A DNA stretch of 64,000 nucleotides from Azoarcus_F sp048158365 (GTDB lineage Bacteria; Pseudomonadota; Gammaproteobacteria; Burkholderiales; Rhodocyclaceae): the NCBI GenBank assembly GCA_048158365.1, contig JBLLNL010000008.1; one strand, written 5' to 3'. Below, piece by piece: positions 41,088 through 50,728 of this stretch (position 1 is the first letter of the stretch; every line of letters begins with the position of its first letter). Position numbers and translations under genes: made by a program. The notes under the pieces were generated by a model. That model ran no database searches. It was not told the DNA's origin and saw only the letters and a list, made by a program, of their open reading frames with translations.

Positions 41088-42635
41088 GTGAGTGAAAGCG
41101 CAAAGCCGCCGTCCGCCGGTCCATCGAACGAACTGAGGCTCGGGCCCGCCCGATCCGATCCGGCGCATGTGCTCGCGCTGATGGTTCAGGGCACCACCTC
41201 CGATGCGGGCAAGAGCACGCTAGTGGCCGGACTCGCGCGGGTGCTGGTACGCCGGGGGCTGCGGGTCGCGCCGTTCAAGCCGCAGAACATGGCGCTCAAT
41301 TCCGCTGTCACCATCGATGGTGGGGAGATCGGTCGCGCGCAGGCCCTGCAGGCCCTGGCTGCCGGCATCGAGCCGCACACCGACTTCAACCCGGTGCTGC
41401 TGAAGCCATCCACCGACGTCGGCGCCCAAGTGATCATTCACGGCAAGGTGCATGCTCAATTGTCGGCTAGCGCCTACCATGCGTTCAAGCCGCTGGCGAT
41501 GCAGGCGGTGATGGCGTCCTGGCGTCGTCTGTGCGAGCGTTACGCATGCGTGTTGGTGGAAGGCGCGGGCAGTCCGGCCGAGATCAACCTGCGCGACCGC
41601 GATATCGCCAACATGGGTTTCGCCGAGGCGGCCGATGTGCCGGTGATCATCGTCGCCGACATCGACAAGGGCGGTGTTTTCGCGCATCTGGTCGGGACGC
41701 TGGAGCTGCTGTCCGCGAGCGAGCAGGCGCGGGTGCTGGGGTTCGTGATCAACCGTTTTCGAGGCGATCCGGCACTGCTGAAATCGGGGCTGGAGTGGCT
41801 GGAACAGCGCACCGGCCGGCCGGTCTTCGGCGTGCTGCCGTACCTGCATGGCCTCTTCCTGGATGCCGAGGATGCGATCGATGACGCCCGGCGGTCCAAG
41901 CCCGAGGCCCGGTTTCGGGCGATCGCGCCAGCGATGCCCCGGGTGTCGAACCACACCGATCTGGATGCGCTGCGCCTGCACCCGGAGGTCGATTTTTCAT
42001 GGGTCGGGCCGGGACAGTCGATCCCCGCAGTGGATCTGGTGGTGCTACCGGGGTCCAAGAGCGTGATCGCCGACCTCGCTTGGTTGCGCGCGCAGGGATG
42101 GGAGAATTACCTCGCGCGCCATCTGCGATACGGCGGCAAGGTGCTGGGGCTGTGCGGCGGCTACCAGATGCTGGGCCGCCATATCCGGGATCCGCACCGG
42201 CTGGAAGGTCAGGCGGCCGCGGGCGAGGGATTCGGCTGGCTGAACCTGGACAGCACGCTGGAGCGGGACAAGCAATTGCGACGCGTCTCTGGTCGGCTGA
42301 CCTTCGGGGCGGCAAGGGTGGAAGGGTACGAGATTCATCTCGGAACCAGTGCGGGTCCGGCGTCGGAACGGCCTCTGGTGAAACTCGACGATGGTCGTGC
42401 GGATGGCGTGATCTCGGACGACGGCCTGGTTGCCGGCACCTATGTACACGGGCTGCTCGATCATCCGGAGGCGCTGAGTGCGATGCTGGATTGGGCCGGA
42501 CTGACGCGGCCCGGGCGGTCCGATCTGGGCCAGCGACGCGAAGCCGACCTCGAGCGGCTCGCCGACGCGATCGAAGCGCATCTCGACGTGGATGGCCTGC
42601 TCGCCGCCACGCGGGCCTTCGCCGCGGGCGCCTAG
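41088..42635 (+). CDS. cobQ: Cobyric acid synthase (CobQ/CbiP)
   Basis: The 515-residue protein has the N-terminal ATP domain (LMVQGTTSDAGKSTLVAGLA; PFKPQNMALNS; VEGAGSPAEINLRDRDIANM) and a GATase domain with the Cys in LGLCGGYQMLGRHI and a C-terminal His in YVHGLLDHP. It amidates positions b, d, e and g of adenosylcobyrinate diamide. It starts with GTG at 41088 next to the divergent cbiB operon. Confidence 0.95.
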   Translation: MSESAKPPSAGPSNELRLGPARSDPAHVLALMVQGTTSDAGKSTLVAGLARVLVRRGLRVAPFKPQNMALNSAVTIDGGEIGRAQALQALAAGIEPHTDFNPVLLKPSTDVGAQVIIHGKVHAQLSASAYHAFKPLAMQAVMASWRRLCERYACVLVEGAGSPAEINLRDRDIANMGFAEAADVPVIIVADIDKGGVFAHLVGTLELLSASEQARVLGFVINRFRGDPALLKSGLEWLEQRTGRPVFGVLPYLHGLFLDAEDAIDDARRSKPEARFRAIAPAMPRVSNHTDLDALRLHPEVDFSWVGPGQSIPAVDLVVLPGSKSVIADLAWLRAQGWENYLARHLRYGGKVLGLCGGYQMLGRHIRDPHRLEGQAAAGEGFGWLNLDSTLERDKQLRRVSGRLTFGAARVEGYEIHLGTSAGPASERPLVKLDDGRADGVISDDGLVAGTYVHGLLDHPEALSAMLDWAGLTRPGRSDLGQRREADLERLADAIEAHLDVDGLLAATRAFAAGA

Positions 42636-42728
42636 TGCAGAGGTCCACGCTGTTCGAGCCTTATGCTAAGCGCATGTCGAGTGGAAAAGCTCAGCGCCTT
42701 CCGCCGTGTGAGCCCTGACCAGCGCGGC

Positions 42729-42764
42729 GGCGCCGGGTGCATCGTCGTGGATGCATCCGGCGCC
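42729..42764. terminator. 15-bp stem between convergent cobQ and comEA-like genes
   Basis: GGCGCCGGGTGCATC and GATGCATCCGGCGCC form a 15-bp stem with one G-T pairing and a 6-base loop. It lies between convergent genes and could act in both directions, though no T-run follows on either side. Confidence 0.5.
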
Positions 42765-42783
42765 GTTGCAGTGGCGGCTTGAC

Positions 42784-43056
42784 TCAGCGCGTCGCCTGTC
42801 CGACGGTCAGCCGATCGCGCAGCTGTTCCAGCGATTTCTCTCCGATTCCAGGTACCCGCACCAGATCATCGACCGATGCGAATGGGCCGTTCTCGGAACG
42901 ATACCTGACGATCGCACTGGCCTTGGACGGGCCGATGCCCTTCACCTGCTCGAGCGTCGCGGGCTCGGCGGTGTTGATGTCGACCGGTTCTACGGCGAGG
43001 GCATGCAGCGGCGAAACAAGCAAGGCGAAAAGGATTGCGCGAATCAACTTACCCAT
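42784..43056 (-). CDS. ComEA-like secreted helix-hairpin-helix protein
   Basis: The 90-residue protein has a signal peptide (MGKLIRAILFALLVSPLHAL) followed by VDINTAEPATLEQVKGIGPS and a second helix-hairpin-helix, VRVPGIGEKSLEQLRDRL. This is the short proteobacterial ComEA type, which binds DNA in the periplasm, sometimes in natural competence. The ATG at 43056 has GGGAG upstream. Confidence 0.85.
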   Translation of the reverse strand: MGKLIRAILFALLVSPLHALAVEPVDINTAEPATLEQVKGIGPSKASAIVRYRSENGPFASVDDLVRVPGIGEKSLEQLRDRLTVGQATR

Positions 43057-43096
43057 GACGATCTCCCAGAAAATGTAAATGCCATATGGCAAACGG

Positions 43097-43126
43097 ATTT
43101 TCGTTCGATGTTCTGGAAAATGTCAA
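43097..43126 (-). promoter_or_regulatory. Putative promoter of the comEA-like gene
   Basis: On the minus strand TTGACA (43121-43126) and GAAAAT (43097-43102) are 18 bases apart, some 40 bases upstream of the start. The -35 is perfect, the -10 weak. Confidence 0.4.
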
Positions 43127-43190
43127 GTAGATATTCGTATTGAATCGACGCCGATCTGCCGAGGCTGCATCCGCGATCGGTGGCATCAAC

Positions 43191-43222
43191 AAAAAAGCCC
43201 GACCTCGTGACGAGATCGGGCC
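43191..43222 (-). terminator. Rho-independent terminator downstream of rhlE
   Basis: On the minus strand GCCCGATCTCG, a short TCA-centred loop, and CGAGGTCGGGC are followed by TTTTTT. This is a textbook intrinsic terminator placed 43 bases after the rhlE stop. Confidence 0.9.
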
Positions 43223-43265
43223 TCCGAGCCGGTGGCAACGCCCGAAGGCGTGCTACAGGCGGCTG

Positions 43266-44687
43266 TCAGTGGTTACGCGTGCCCGACTTGCCGGCGAACA
43301 GTGCCGCCCGGGGTGCCGCACGACCCGGCGTGGCGGGTCGGTTGGCGCGCGCTGCGCCGCTCGAGGCAGGCTTGCTCGCCGCCGGCCGGCGCTCGTCGGT
43401 CGGTCGTTTGGTTTCGCTGCGTGCCGGGTTCGGTCGGCCCCCGCCCGACCGCGGCGCGTTTGCGCGCGAGCGGTCGCCGCGATTCTGCGTGCCGGGGCCG
43501 GAACGGCCGTGCTCGACACCATGATCGGCATCATTGGCCGAAGGGGTGAAGTCCGATGCGGTGGCCCGGTCGATGCGCTGCTTGATCAGGCGTTCGATGC
43601 CGGCCAGATGCTTGACCTCCTCGCCGTCGACCAGCGAGATCGCATGGCCCGGGCTGCCGGCCCGTCCGGTGCGCCCGATGCGGTGCACATAATCCTCGGC
43701 GATGTTGGGCAATTCGAAGTTGACCACGTGAGGCAGTTGCTCGATGTCCAGGCCGCGTGCGGCGATGTCGGTGGCCACCAGGATGGGCAGGGAGCCGTCC
43801 TTGAATTCGGACAGCGCGCGGGTGCGAGCCGCCTGGCTCTTGTTGCCGTGAATCGCTGCCGCAGCGATGCCGCGCTTGAGCAGGTATTCGGCGAGCTTGT
43901 TGGCGCCGTGCTTGGTGCGGGTGAAGACCAGCACCTGATCCCAGCCGTTCTGTTTGACCAGATGGGCCAGCAGTTCGCGCTTCTGCTTCTGTGCGATCAG
44001 GTAGACCGACTGCGAAACGAGTTCGGAGGTGGTGTTGCGCCGCGCGACCTCGACGCAGCCGGGATTGTTCAGCAGCCCGTTCGCGAGTGCGCGGATCTCA
44101 TCCGAGAAGGTCGCCGAGAACAGCAGGTTCTGGCGCTGTTTCGGCAGCAGCGCGAGCACCTTGCGGATGTCGCGGATGAAGCCCATGTCGAGCATGCGGT
44201 CGGCTTCGTCCAGCACGAGGATCTCGACCCCGGACAGGTCGACCGTCTTCTGGCCGACGTGATCTAGCAGACGGCCGGGCGTGGCGACGAGGATGTCCAG
44301 CGGCTTGCGCAACTGTGCAAACTGGGGATTGATGTTGACCCCGCCGAATATCACCATCGAGGCGAGCGGCAGATGTTTGCCGTAGGTTTCTACCGACTCC
44401 TGCACCTGCGCTGCCAGTTCGCGGGTCGGCGTCAGGATCAGGCAACGCGGTCGCCCGGGCATAGCCTTGCCGGGGCGCGGTGTCATCAGGCGGTGCAGGA
44501 TGGGCAGCGTGAATCCGGCGGTCTTGCCGGTGCCGGTCTGGGCCGCCGCGAGCAGGTCACCGCCGGCCAGCACCATCGGGATGGCTTGCGCCTGGATCGG
44601 GGTGGGCACGGTATAGCCGGCATCGGCCACGGCGCGCAAAAGGGGTTCGGCCAGTCCAAGACCAGCGAATTCGTTTGTGTTCGACAT
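43266..44687 (-). CDS. rhlE: DEAD-box ATP-dependent RNA helicase (RhlE)
   Basis: The 473-residue protein has the Q motif (FAGLGLAEPLLRAVADAGY with PTPIQAQAIP), motif I AQTGTGKTAGF, DEAD as VLDEADRMLDMGF, SAT in LFSATFSDE, and HRIGRTGRAG, followed by a basic, Arg/Gly/Pro-rich tail of about 90 residues that binds RNA. RhlE proteins help ribosome assembly and RNA decay. MSNTNEF at 44687 gives the family N-terminus. The 256 bases upstream, to the MITE, look like a leader without a gene. Confidence 0.93.
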   Translation of the reverse strand: MSNTNEFAGLGLAEPLLRAVADAGYTVPTPIQAQAIPMVLAGGDLLAAAQTGTGKTAGFTLPILHRLMTPRPGKAMPGRPRCLILTPTRELAAQVQESVETYGKHLPLASMVIFGGVNINPQFAQLRKPLDILVATPGRLLDHVGQKTVDLSGVEILVLDEADRMLDMGFIRDIRKVLALLPKQRQNLLFSATFSDEIRALANGLLNNPGCVEVARRNTTSELVSQSVYLIAQKQKRELLAHLVKQNGWDQVLVFTRTKHGANKLAEYLLKRGIAAAAIHGNKSQAARTRALSEFKDGSLPILVATDIAARGLDIEQLPHVVNFELPNIAEDYVHRIGRTGRAGSPGHAISLVDGEEVKHLAGIERLIKQRIDRATASDFTPSANDADHGVEHGRSGPGTQNRGDRSRANAPRSGGGRPNPARSETKRPTDERRPAASKPASSGAARANRPATPGRAAPRAALFAGKSGTRNH

Positions 44688-44943
44688 TGTTCGTATAGCT
44701 CCAGCGACGGCCTGTCGCTCAAGCTGAGTGACACCAATCGAGGCGGGCGGGTGTTGGACCGGAGTGCGGTCCGGAGGGTGGTGTGGCCGATTGGTCAGGC
44801 TCACAGCTTCGCCATTGTACTGACTTTGTTGCGCAATGCAGCATATAACTTTGAACGGCGTTGCGGCTGGGTCACGACAGGCCCGTTATTACCTTTGCGC
44901 AATTCAACTCGGTGGTCGATGCCGGTATAGTCCGGAAACATTC

Positions 44944-45110
44944 TAGGAGGCTGTCGGACTTGAGCGATCGTCACGAGCCGGGTGGGAAAGCGAGGACAGA
45001 ACTGGTCGATTTTGAGGCGCATAGTGGCTCTATGCAACGAAAAATCGGGCAGCTATGGACCGCTTCTCCCACCGGCGCAGTAGATCAGCCTCAAGTCCGA
45101 CAGCCTCCTA
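44944..45110. mobile_element. MITE-like element with perfect 21-bp terminal inverted repeats
   Basis: TAGGAGGCTGTCGGACTTGA plus G at 44944-44964 is repeated exactly in inverse at 45090-45110. The inside is also largely self-complementary: GGTGGGAAAGCG pairs with CGCTTCTCCCACC, and CGATTTT...CATAG with CTATG...AAAAATCG, so the whole 167 bases would fold into one long hairpin. It carries no gene. These are features of a miniature inverted-repeat transposable element; the parent IS is not in the window. Confidence 0.75.
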
Positions 45111-45132
45111 TGGCAAAGAGGGGGACGCGCCT

Positions 45133-46272
45133 GTGAGTGCTGGCCAACGCGATCTGATCGCCACCCGTGTTCGCCTGTCCCGTAGCCTCGGCGTGCGCGC
45201 CCTCGTCTGTCTGCTGGCGCTGTCCGGTTTGGGCGGGGCGTCGATCGTGCTGGCGGCGTTTGCATCGTGGCACGGCATTCACGCGATCGTCGGTGCCGAT
45301 TTTGCCCAAGGCGTGCTGCTGACGATGTTGGCGTTGGTGATGCTGTTCATCGGAGCCACATGTGGTCACTGGCTGCGGGCGCCCGCCCCGCCGCCCCGGG
45401 GGGTGCTGTTGCCCTATGATGCTGCGCCGTCCCTGCATCGTTTCATCGAGCGCGTCGGCAGGCACTTCGGCTTTCCGGCGTTCGACGCGGTGTGGATGAC
45501 CGGGGACATGAATGCCACAGTCGTGCAACGACCGCGCTGGGGCTGGGTCGGACCGATGCAGACCCACCTGCTGTTGGGGCTTCCCCTCGCGCACAGCCTG
45601 TCCGACCGGCAACTGGCCGGCGTGCTTGCGCACGAGTTCGGCCACCTTCATCGTCAGCGCTGCGGTATCGGTGCCTGGGGCTGTCATCTGCGCGCCTGGT
45701 GGTTCCGGGCGCTCGATCGCATCATCGAGGATCTGCCGGGGCCGCTCGCATGCTGGCTGGACCAGGCATCCACGGCGAACCTCGCCGACGCGATGCGGCT
45801 TGCGCGCCTGGAGGAGTTCGAGGCCGATCACGCGGCCGCGTCGGTCGCGGGGCGGCATCTGATTGGCGAGGTGCTGATCGAGGTGGCGCTGAAGGAACGT
45901 TTCCTGATCGACGACTACTGGACCAAGGTCATGGCGCAGAGTGCCCACCTGCCGTCGCCCTCGATCCGGCCGTATCGCGAGATGGGGCTGGGCATGGCCG
46001 CGGGTTTCAGACGGCCAGAGGACGGTTCCCTGCCGCAGCATGCAGCTGGCTTCGACCCCGATGTCGCCGCGTTCGACCCGCACCCGCCGCTCGAGGCACG
46101 CCTGAAGCGTCTCGGCCTGTCGCATGTGAATCCGGTCGCCGGGGAGGCGTCGGTGGCCGACAACCACCTGGCCATGTTGCTGCCGACGCTCGCGCTGGTC
46201 TTCGATCGCGCCTGGTGGGCCGATACGCGTCGTCAGTGGCGCCACCGCTATCGGGATCCGACAGCCTCCTAG
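45133..46272 (+). CDS. M48-family (HtpX/Ste24-like) metallopeptidase
   Basis: The 379-residue membrane protein has two hydrophobic segments (about 23-45 and 58-77), the zinc motif HEFGH at 167-171 in LAGVLAHEFGHLHRQR, and the third ligand in EEFEADHAAA around residue 230. M48 enzymes process membrane or exported proteins. I chose GTG at 45133, immediately after the MITE; an upstream ATG would read into it. The stop codon lies within a third copy of the MITE terminal repeat (PTAS-stop), so the natural C-terminus may have been altered. Confidence 0.8.
   Translation: MSAGQRDLIATRVRLSRSLGVRALVCLLALSGLGGASIVLAAFASWHGIHAIVGADFAQGVLLTMLALVMLFIGATCGHWLRAPAPPPRGVLLPYDAAPSLHRFIERVGRHFGFPAFDAVWMTGDMNATVVQRPRWGWVGPMQTHLLLGLPLAHSLSDRQLAGVLAHEFGHLHRQRCGIGAWGCHLRAWWFRALDRIIEDLPGPLACWLDQASTANLADAMRLARLEEFEADHAAASVAGRHLIGEVLIEVALKERFLIDDYWTKVMAQSAHLPSPSIRPYREMGLGMAAGFRRPEDGSLPQHAAGFDPDVAAFDPHPPLEARLKRLGLSHVNPVAGEASVADNHLAMLLPTLALVFDRAWWADTRRQWRHRYRDPTAS
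46257..46271 (+). repeat. Third copy of the MITE terminal repeat (15 bp)
   Basis: TCCGACAGCCTCCTA here is identical to the outer 15 bases of the MITE right end at 45096-45110 and inverted relative to its left end at 44944-44958. It overlaps the end of the M48 peptidase gene and abuts a truncated btuF-like gene. Confidence 0.75.
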
Positions 46273-46439
46273 TGGCGACACAGATGGCCGGTGATGCGGG
46301 GCGCCAGGCCGACGATTCGCTGGGCCGGGCCCGAGGGCAGCCGGGCCTCCCGGCCCGCATCGTCCATGATGCTGATCCCGGCCGCCGTCGCGCAGCCGGA
46401 TGCGACGACGAAAGCGAGGTCTGTCGCCGCGCGGATCAC
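46273..46439 (-). pseudogene. Truncated BtuF/FhuD-type binding-protein gene
   Basis: From a GTG that overlaps the gntR stop (GTGA at 46436-46439) the frame reads a signal peptide (LAFVVASGCATAAG), then ISIMDDAGREARLPSGPAQR and IVGLAPRITGHL, matching the mature N-terminus of cobalamin- or siderophore-binding proteins (compare DDTGRTVRLAGPAERIVSLA in copy 2 at 38106). It stops three residues later, exactly at the third MITE repeat; about 220 residues are missing. The repeat-linked insertion or deletion has destroyed it. Confidence 0.7.
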
Positions 46440-47113
46440 GCCGAGGCGACCTCGCCGCGGGCGTTGGCGATGCGGGCGAGTGCCTTGCGTCCGCTGTCGA
46501 TGTGCGTGCGCATCTCCCGCTCGGTCCGTTCCGGGTCCCGGGCCAGCAGGGCGCCGAGAATGGCCCGGTGCTCGCTCAAGGATTGCTCCAGTCGCCCCGC
46601 GCTGAACAGCGAGTGATGGCGGGACAGCTTGATGACCTGTCTCAGATCGCCGATGACCTGCAGCAACCAGCGATTGTCCGCGATGTCCTGCAGCGCGCGA
46701 TGGAAAGCCTGATTGGCCTCGAAGAAGCCATCGATGTCCTTGGTGCGCGCCGCTGCCTCGAGCTGCGCGTGGATGCGCTCGAGTTCGGCACGGTCTGCGT
46801 CGGTGGCGCGCGCGGCAGCGTCCCGCGCGCATTGCCCTTCCAGCAGCCGCATGATGCTGAAGATGTCGTCGAGGTCGCGCTCCGAGATCTCGGTCACGTA
46901 GCAGCCACGGCGCGGTTTCAGCGTCACCAGGCCTTCGGAGGCGAGCACCTTGAGGGCCTCCCTCAGCGGCGTGCGCGAGATCCCGTAATGTTCGGCCAGG
47001 GCCTGCTCATCGACCCAGGTGCCGGGCTTGAGTTCGTGCGAGAAGATGCGTTGTCGGAGTCGTTCGGCGACCTCCTGGTACAGCGCGAGCGGAGCGATTC
47101 TGGACGAGTTCAT
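46436..47113 (-). CDS. GntR-family (FCD) transcriptional regulator
   Basis: The 225-residue protein has a winged helix (ALAEHYGISRTPLREALKVL; EGLVTLKPRRGCYVTE) and an FCD effector domain with the metal-binding pattern in ANQAFHRALQDIADN and EHRAILGALLARD. It is divergent from mcm, with a 346-base shared region, so it is a good candidate for controlling the methylmalonyl-CoA genes. The ATG at 47113 places the wHTH at the N-terminus. Confidence 0.85.
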   Translation of the reverse strand: MNSSRIAPLALYQEVAERLRQRIFSHELKPGTWVDEQALAEHYGISRTPLREALKVLASEGLVTLKPRRGCYVTEISERDLDDIFSIMRLLEGQCARDAAARATDADRAELERIHAQLEAAARTKDIDGFFEANQAFHRALQDIADNRWLLQVIGDLRQVIKLSRHHSLFSAGRLEQSLSEHRAILGALLARDPERTEREMRTHIDSGRKALARIANARGEVASA

Positions 47114-47230
47114 GGACGTGGATCGATTCGCTTGATGGTTAACAGTTTCGGTGCAACCCGATTGCGTGCATTCCTTGGCTCGGGTGCAACCCGTTTTTGG
47201 CAGCACTTGACGCGATGATCTACATGCAGG

Positions 47231-47260
47231 TTGCTTTCATAATTATGGATAAAGTATTAT
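47231..47260 (+). promoter_or_regulatory. Putative mcm promoter with CATAATTATG palindrome
   Basis: TTGCTT (47231-47236) and TATTAT (47255-47260) are separated by 18 bases; between them lies the perfect palindrome CATAATTATG (47239-47248). Nearly the same sequence, CATAATTATA, occurs upstream of the epimerase gene at 57831-57840. It is a candidate operator for the adjacent GntR regulator. Pattern match only. Confidence 0.45.
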
Positions 47261-47286
47261 CTCACCGTTGAAGCAAGTCAAGTTTC

Positions 47287-47390
47287 GGGGTGTGACGCAG
47301 AAAGAGGGAGGTCCGAAGCCTTGGGCCGGGAGAGGGGCGCGTCACACCCCGGGCGTCGACGGCCACTCGCAACCCGTGTTGCGAGTGGCC
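47287..47390 (+). promoter_or_regulatory. Two strong hairpins in the mcm leader
   Basis: GGGGTGTGACGC (47287-47298) is exactly complementary to GCGTCACACCCC (47339-47350), enclosing about 40 bases. Next, GGCCACTCGCAAC and GTTGCGAGTGGCC (47361-47390) form a perfect 13-bp stem with a CCGT loop. Both lie between the presumed promoter and mcm, so they would be in the mcm leader. No T-run follows. The rest of 47114-47459 shows no gene. Confidence 0.6.
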
Positions 47391-47459
47391 TGTTCGTCGC
47401 ACGGCAAATCCCATATTCTGAAAGCTGCAGCGCTGCGGCGAGTCATTGTGAGGTACATC

Positions 47460-49625
<2,166 letters not shown>

Positions 49626-49633
49626 GTGCGAGC

Positions 49634-50662
49634 GTGGAACGCATGGCGCACATGGACGCGATGCCGCATCAGGCGGCCTGCGAATCGTCGAGCGATGCCG
49701 ACAGGCATCTCGTCGATGGGCTGCTCGCCGGCCAGTTGCGGCCGCTCGCAAAAACGATCACGCTGATCGAGTCGCAGCGCGACGAACACCGGGCGCGTGC
49801 GCGCGCGGTGCTCGAGGCCTTGCTGCCGCATACCGGCAACGCGATCCGGGTGGGCATCTCGGGGGTGCCCGGTGTCGGCAAGTCGACCTTCATCGAGGCG
49901 CTAGGGCTTTATCTGATCGAACAGGGCCATCGGGTCGCGGTGCTGGCGGTCGATCCGTCGTCGTCGGTCAGCGGCGGCTCCATTCTGGGGGACAAGACCC
50001 GCATGGAACTGCTGTCCCAGCGCCCCGAGGCCTACATCCGGCCGAGCCCGTCATCCGGTTCGCTCGGCGGGGTGGCCGAGAAGACGCGGGAGACGATGCT
50101 GGTGTGCGAGGCGGCCGGCTTCGACGTCATCATCGTCGAAACGGTCGGCGTCGGCCAGTCGGAGACTGCGGTGGCGGGCATGACCGACATCTTCTGCCTG
50201 CTGCAGTTGCCCAATGCCGGCGACGACCTGCAGGCGATCAAGAAAGGGATCATGGAGATCGCCGATCTGATCGTGATCAACAAGGCCGACATCGACGGCA
50301 CGGCTGCGATGCGTGCGCAGTCGCAGATGAAGACCGCGCTGCACATGCTGCGGCCGGCGAGTCCGAACTGGAGCCCACCGGTGCTGACCATGTCGGCGCT
50401 GAGAAAGGACGGCATCCAGGCCTTCTGGGACACGGTGCGCAAGTATCGAGACACGATGCAGGCCAGCGGCGAGTTCGCATCCAAGCGCAAGCACCAGGCG
50501 CTGGCGTGGATGTGGGAACTGATCGATGCCGGATTGCGCAACCGCTTTCGCAATCATCCGGAGGTCAGGGCAGATCTGCCGGCGCTGCAGGCGGCGGTCG
50601 GGGCAGGCGAAACCACGCCGACGGTGGCGGCCCTGCAGTTGCTGGGCCACTTGAACAGTTAG
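49634..50662 (+). CDS. meaB: MeaB GTPase chaperone of methylmalonyl-CoA mutase
   Basis: The 342-residue protein is a G3E P-loop GTPase with ISGVPGVGKSTFIEALG, VLAVDPSSSVSGGSILGDKT, VIIVETVGVGQSE and NKADIDG. MeaB guards Mcm against inactivation and gates cofactor loading. It begins 8 bases after mcm with GTG at 49634; ATG at 49643 is equally plausible, neither having a strong ribosome-binding site. Confidence 0.94.
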   Translation: MERMAHMDAMPHQAACESSSDADRHLVDGLLAGQLRPLAKTITLIESQRDEHRARARAVLEALLPHTGNAIRVGISGVPGVGKSTFIEALGLYLIEQGHRVAVLAVDPSSSVSGGSILGDKTRMELLSQRPEAYIRPSPSSGSLGGVAEKTRETMLVCEAAGFDVIIVETVGVGQSETAVAGMTDIFCLLQLPNAGDDLQAIKKGIMEIADLIVINKADIDGTAAMRAQSQMKTALHMLRPASPNWSPPVLTMSALRKDGIQAFWDTVRKYRDTMQASGEFASKRKHQALAWMWELIDAGLRNRFRNHPEVRADLPALQAAVGAGETTPTVAALQLLGHLNS

Positions 50663-50728
50663 TACCCAACAGACCGGAGCGCTCGCATTGCGCATGACGC
50701 TCCACAGGATCAATCACGGAGAACATCG

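Noticed and set aside
44801..45037. 78-aa minus-strand ORF in the rhlE leader and MITE
   Set aside because: It runs through the MITE inverted repeat and has no recognisable motif; better explained as non-coding.
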